Positions 61,901-64,000 of a stretch of DNA of 64,000 nucleotides are shown here, piece after piece. Numbering within the stretch: the first letter of the stretch is position 1; each line of letters begins with the position of its first letter. The stretch comes from Podarcis raffonei. Its lineage: Eukaryota; Chordata; Lepidosauria; Squamata; Lacertidae. Made by a program: the position numbers and the translations under genes. Location: NCBI RefSeq assembly GCF_027172205.1, contig NC_070611.1, positions 40,544,979-40,608,978 of the forward strand. Reading direction: 5' to 3'. The notes below the pieces were generated by a model, which made no database searches, had not been told where the DNA came from, and saw only the letters and a program-made list of their open reading frames with translations.

Positions 61901-62552
61901 TGTTTTCAACCCACTTGTGGAGACTACCAGAGGTCACAAAGAAAGGAATATATGATGATAACAACAAGAAGATGAGGAAAATAGTAAAAAGAAGATTGGA
62001 CAGAACTGTGAATACTATTTGGACAGAATTGTGAATATTAAAGCAGCAGCAAGAGAGATGTTTGGATCCCTTTCTGAGCTCGAAGTATGGGTACCCCCAA
62101 CAAAAATTTAAAAATTTTGCTTTGTAATTTGGAATTAATGTGATTTGATTGGTTTGTTAATAAAAATTATATTAAAAAAGAGAACAGAAATTGCGTGGCG
62201 GCAGTGCAGCAGCAGCAGGAGGCCCCATTAGCTAAAGTGGTGCTTCAGGTTAAGAACAGTTTCAGGTTAAGAATGGACCTCCGGAACGAATTAAGTACTT
62301 AACCCGAGGTACCACTGTAGAACTATAGCCACATGGCATATCACCATTAAATAAAAAATAAATTACCTTGTCTTTCTGTATTTCCTGTAACAGTTTATTC
62401 TGCTCTTTCAGTTGTTGTTCTTTATTAGACACATCCTGCTCTAATGTAGATCTTGCAGTCTTAAGTTCTTTGATCAACTGATTGTGATTACTAATTTGAT
62501 TTCTGTTTGAAACCAATTCTTCTTGGGCCAAAGCAAGCTTCTCCTCTGTGGA
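55827..62552 (-). CDS. EEA1: EEA1 (early endosome antigen 1), C-terminal 361 residues, 7 exons; 5' part off window
   Basis: EEA1 is a long coiled-coil dimer that tethers vesicles to early endosomes; its C-terminus binds PI(3)P through a FYVE finger and Rab5-GTP next to it. Exons, in transcript order: 62552-62367, 60651-60520, 59603-59418, 58369-58131, 57535-57415, 57122-57024 and 55949-55827 (62, 44, 62, then 79+2 nt/1 nt+40, 33, and 40 codons plus TAA). All join in frame. The first five exons are Glu/Lys/Gln-rich heptad coiled coil, with stretches I recognise from human EEA1, such as QITALNENLGTVKKEWQSSQ. The last two encode the FYVE domain: WAED, then CMAC, RKHHCRQC, CAEC and CDTC, with all eight zinc-ligand cysteines. 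The protein ends VCDTCFNDLQG, as in human apart from one residue. The human protein is about 1411 aa, so roughly three quarters lies beyond position 64000. Confidence 0.96.
56403..56565. mobile_element. Old MITE-like element in EEA1 intron
   Basis: Inverted, degraded ends (catattttttta...gtataagact and ...catcttatagatggaaaaac) with internal gggggcatcttatac/gggggcgtcata repeats. Resembles in layout the CCGTATTTTT MITEs. Confidence 0.5.
57024..57122 (-). other. EEA1: EEA1 exon: first half of FYVE zinc finger
   Basis: The exon encodes 33 residues: the end of the Rab5-binding helix, the WxxD motif (WAED) and the first CxxC pair (CMAC), ending in VRK. It is in phase 0 at both ends. The basic residue before HHC is Lys where human has Arg; the FYVE consensus accepts either. 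Confidence 0.95.
58552..58894 (-). mobile_element. Squamate tRNA-derived SINE (Sauria-SINE type), full length
   Basis: Tail-to-head copy, 343 bp, between perfect 12-bp duplications taggatcccaaa (58540-58551 and 58895-58906). It lies in an EEA1 intron in the sense orientation of EEA1. Confidence 0.94.
60926..62317. mobile_element. pogo/Tigger-like MITE, family B, split by an L1-like insertion
   Basis: Ends CAGTGGTACCTCGGGTTA and AACCCGAGGTACCACTG with TA duplications (60924-60925, 62318-62319). The two halves (to 61041, and from 62180) together correspond to the 8383-8609 copy. EEA1 intron. Confidence 0.88.
61042..62179 (+). mobile_element. Short L1-like retrotransposon without ORFs (1.14 kb)
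   Basis: Inserted in the MITE between perfect copies of the 16-bp GAGAACAGAAATTGCG (61026-61041 and 62180-62195). Starts with a GC-rich leader containing gaagatggccgac, typical of L1-type 5' UTRs. Ends ttaataaaaattatattaaaaaa-like A-rich tail. The middle lacks ORF1 or ORF2 signatures. Probably an internally deleted L1 or an L1-mobilised non-autonomous element. Confidence 0.7.
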
Positions 62553-64000
62553 CTGAATTTTTGAAAAACACAGCTAAAGTTACAGTCAGCCAGTCACAGT
62601 AGCAGATATGATTATGCATTAATGTGAACAAACAGGAGTTGATTTTAATAGTAAAAAAACCTGTTAGCAATATGCAACAAAGTCCTTTCCAATTCAGCTC
62701 CAAATACAAAGATGAAGAAATAATATTAATAAATGCTGATACAAATTTAGAGTGCAAATAAAAGGATTATTTTGCACTGATGCCATCGTCCCATTTCCCC
62801 TACCACAAGTCATCTGAGTCTTGGAAGTCCCTCACTTTCAATTTGGGTCTCTGCACAAGCTGCCATACAAACCACGCAAACGGCTGCCGTCGTAGCTGCT
62901 TTCCTACAGCCATTTCAAAATCTCTAGACATTGCATGGAAGTTGGGCCATTCCATCTCCTAGTGCCAGATATGTTGTGATGTGTTTGTTCCATAGTTCTG
63001 CTAAGCACAGCTGAACAGTAGATTGTGCCATAAACTATCTATTGTTTTATTCATTCAATTTTGCAGAGGAAACTTCTGGTATGTCTTTTCCTAAACACCT
63101 TCTCCCAGACAGTGAAAGAAGTAGTAGCTAAAATGATGTGAGGATGAGTAGAAAGGAAATCATTTGGGTGGGGGTGGGGAGTGAATGGAGGATGCCAAAC
63201 AATATTAGCGGGGGTGGGGGAGAAGAACCTGAGGTCGTCTTCTTCCCTTTGCCCCAACTTCTAATAGGTCCCTAGATCACATAACTAATATTAATATATC
63301 ATAAATGGTCTGTAAGCACTTTTGCCCCCAACTCCATGCCTCTTGCATCTGCTGCCGGGAGCCATAAACTATGACTGACAGAAGCCATAGATCAGGTGAA
63401 GGACTCCAACATTGTAAGTCAGTCTTATAATTTGAATAGATTGAAATCCGCTTTGAGAACTTCAGTTAGAAGATTAGGTATAAATATTTCTAATAAATAA
63501 ATGCGGCCAACACTGCATCTGCATTGAAATGAGCATTTATTGCTTTAATGATCAAAGCGGGCTAACTCTCAATGAATGCAAAACAAAAGCCATATATGTC
63601 CAGCATAATACAAAAAATAAAAAACTTTTAATATGTGATATTGTTAGAGGATGATACTTCTGCTGCTGTTGGTTGTAATTCTTTCCATTAGTTGTGTTTA
63701 GGATTACATATATGGTGGCTAGAGGACTTAAGTATAAAGCTAGTTTAATTTTAAAATGTCTTAAATCCTGCTATAGCTTTAGTTATAAGGAAAATGGAAA
63801 AAAAACACAAATCAGAAGTATTTCTCCCAAATATTCCAGCAGAGGGTGCCATTATCATAGTTCAGACAACTCAGTATTTATAGGTTATTTACCCTCAAAG
63901 TTAGCACTTCATGTAACAGGCACTTTATCAAGGTCTTTCTTGTTTCCTTACAAATGTTTTGCAGTGTATACACCTTAGACACTAACATTTTTTTCCCAAA
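62553..64000 (-). other. EEA1: EEA1 intron, nothing recognised
   Basis: The intron upstream (in transcript sense) of the exon at 62367-62552 runs off the window. No further EEA1 exon, and no convincing transposon, could be identified here. Confidence 0.5.

Overview
The window is vertebrate nuclear DNA, almost certainly from a squamate reptile (a lizard with a functional parietal eye; a lacertid-type lizard would fit, but the species cannot be proved here). The reasons are an intact parietopsin gene, several copies of the squamate tRNA-derived SINE family with the (AAGGTA)n-type tail, CR1 and L2-like LINE remnants, short DNA transposons typical of lizards, and split genes with GT-AG introns.

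Layout. Positions 1-24.2 kb contain no gene I can support. They hold old LINE pieces (L2-like, CR1), pogo-like and hAT-like short DNA transposons, solo LTRs, SINEs and microsatellites. Positions 24.27-28.02 kb (minus strand) carry a complete four-exon parietopsin gene of 343 codons, with the non-visual counterion arrangement (Gln at the bovine Glu113 site, Glu at the 181 site) and the retinal-binding Lys. Positions 31.94-50.49 kb (plus strand) carry PLEKHG7, a Dbl-type RhoGEF with DH and PH domains. Sixteen coding exons, including a 26-nt microexon, join in frame into 747 codons. Positions 55.83-62.55 kb (minus strand) carry the last seven coding exons of EEA1 (early endosome antigen 1), which encode the C-terminal 361 residues with coiled coil and a complete FYVE zinc finger. 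The rest of EEA1 lies beyond the right edge.

PLEKHG7 and EEA1 are convergent, and the 5.3 kb between their stop codons is strikingly free of recognisable transposons, as expected of a long 3' UTR. Parietopsin and PLEKHG7 are divergent and share about 3.9 kb between their start codons. PLEKHG7-EEA1 adjacency matches the human 12q22 arrangement; the opsin next to it is a gene absent from mammals. The three genes have no evident functional link: one is a parietal-eye photoreceptor pigment, one a Rho GTPase activator, and one an endosome tether.

Most points for a second look are transposon archaeology: a 1.38-kb composite hAT-like unit with perfect 8-bp target duplications enclosing older CR1 and GC-rich DNA; a short L1-like element that split a pogo-like MITE in an EEA1 intron with a 16-bp duplication; a tRNA-Ile/CR1 chimeric SINE; solo LTRs delimited by 5-bp duplications; and a MITE carrying a 35-bp near-perfect hairpin. 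I did not find a convincing previously undescribed biological system.
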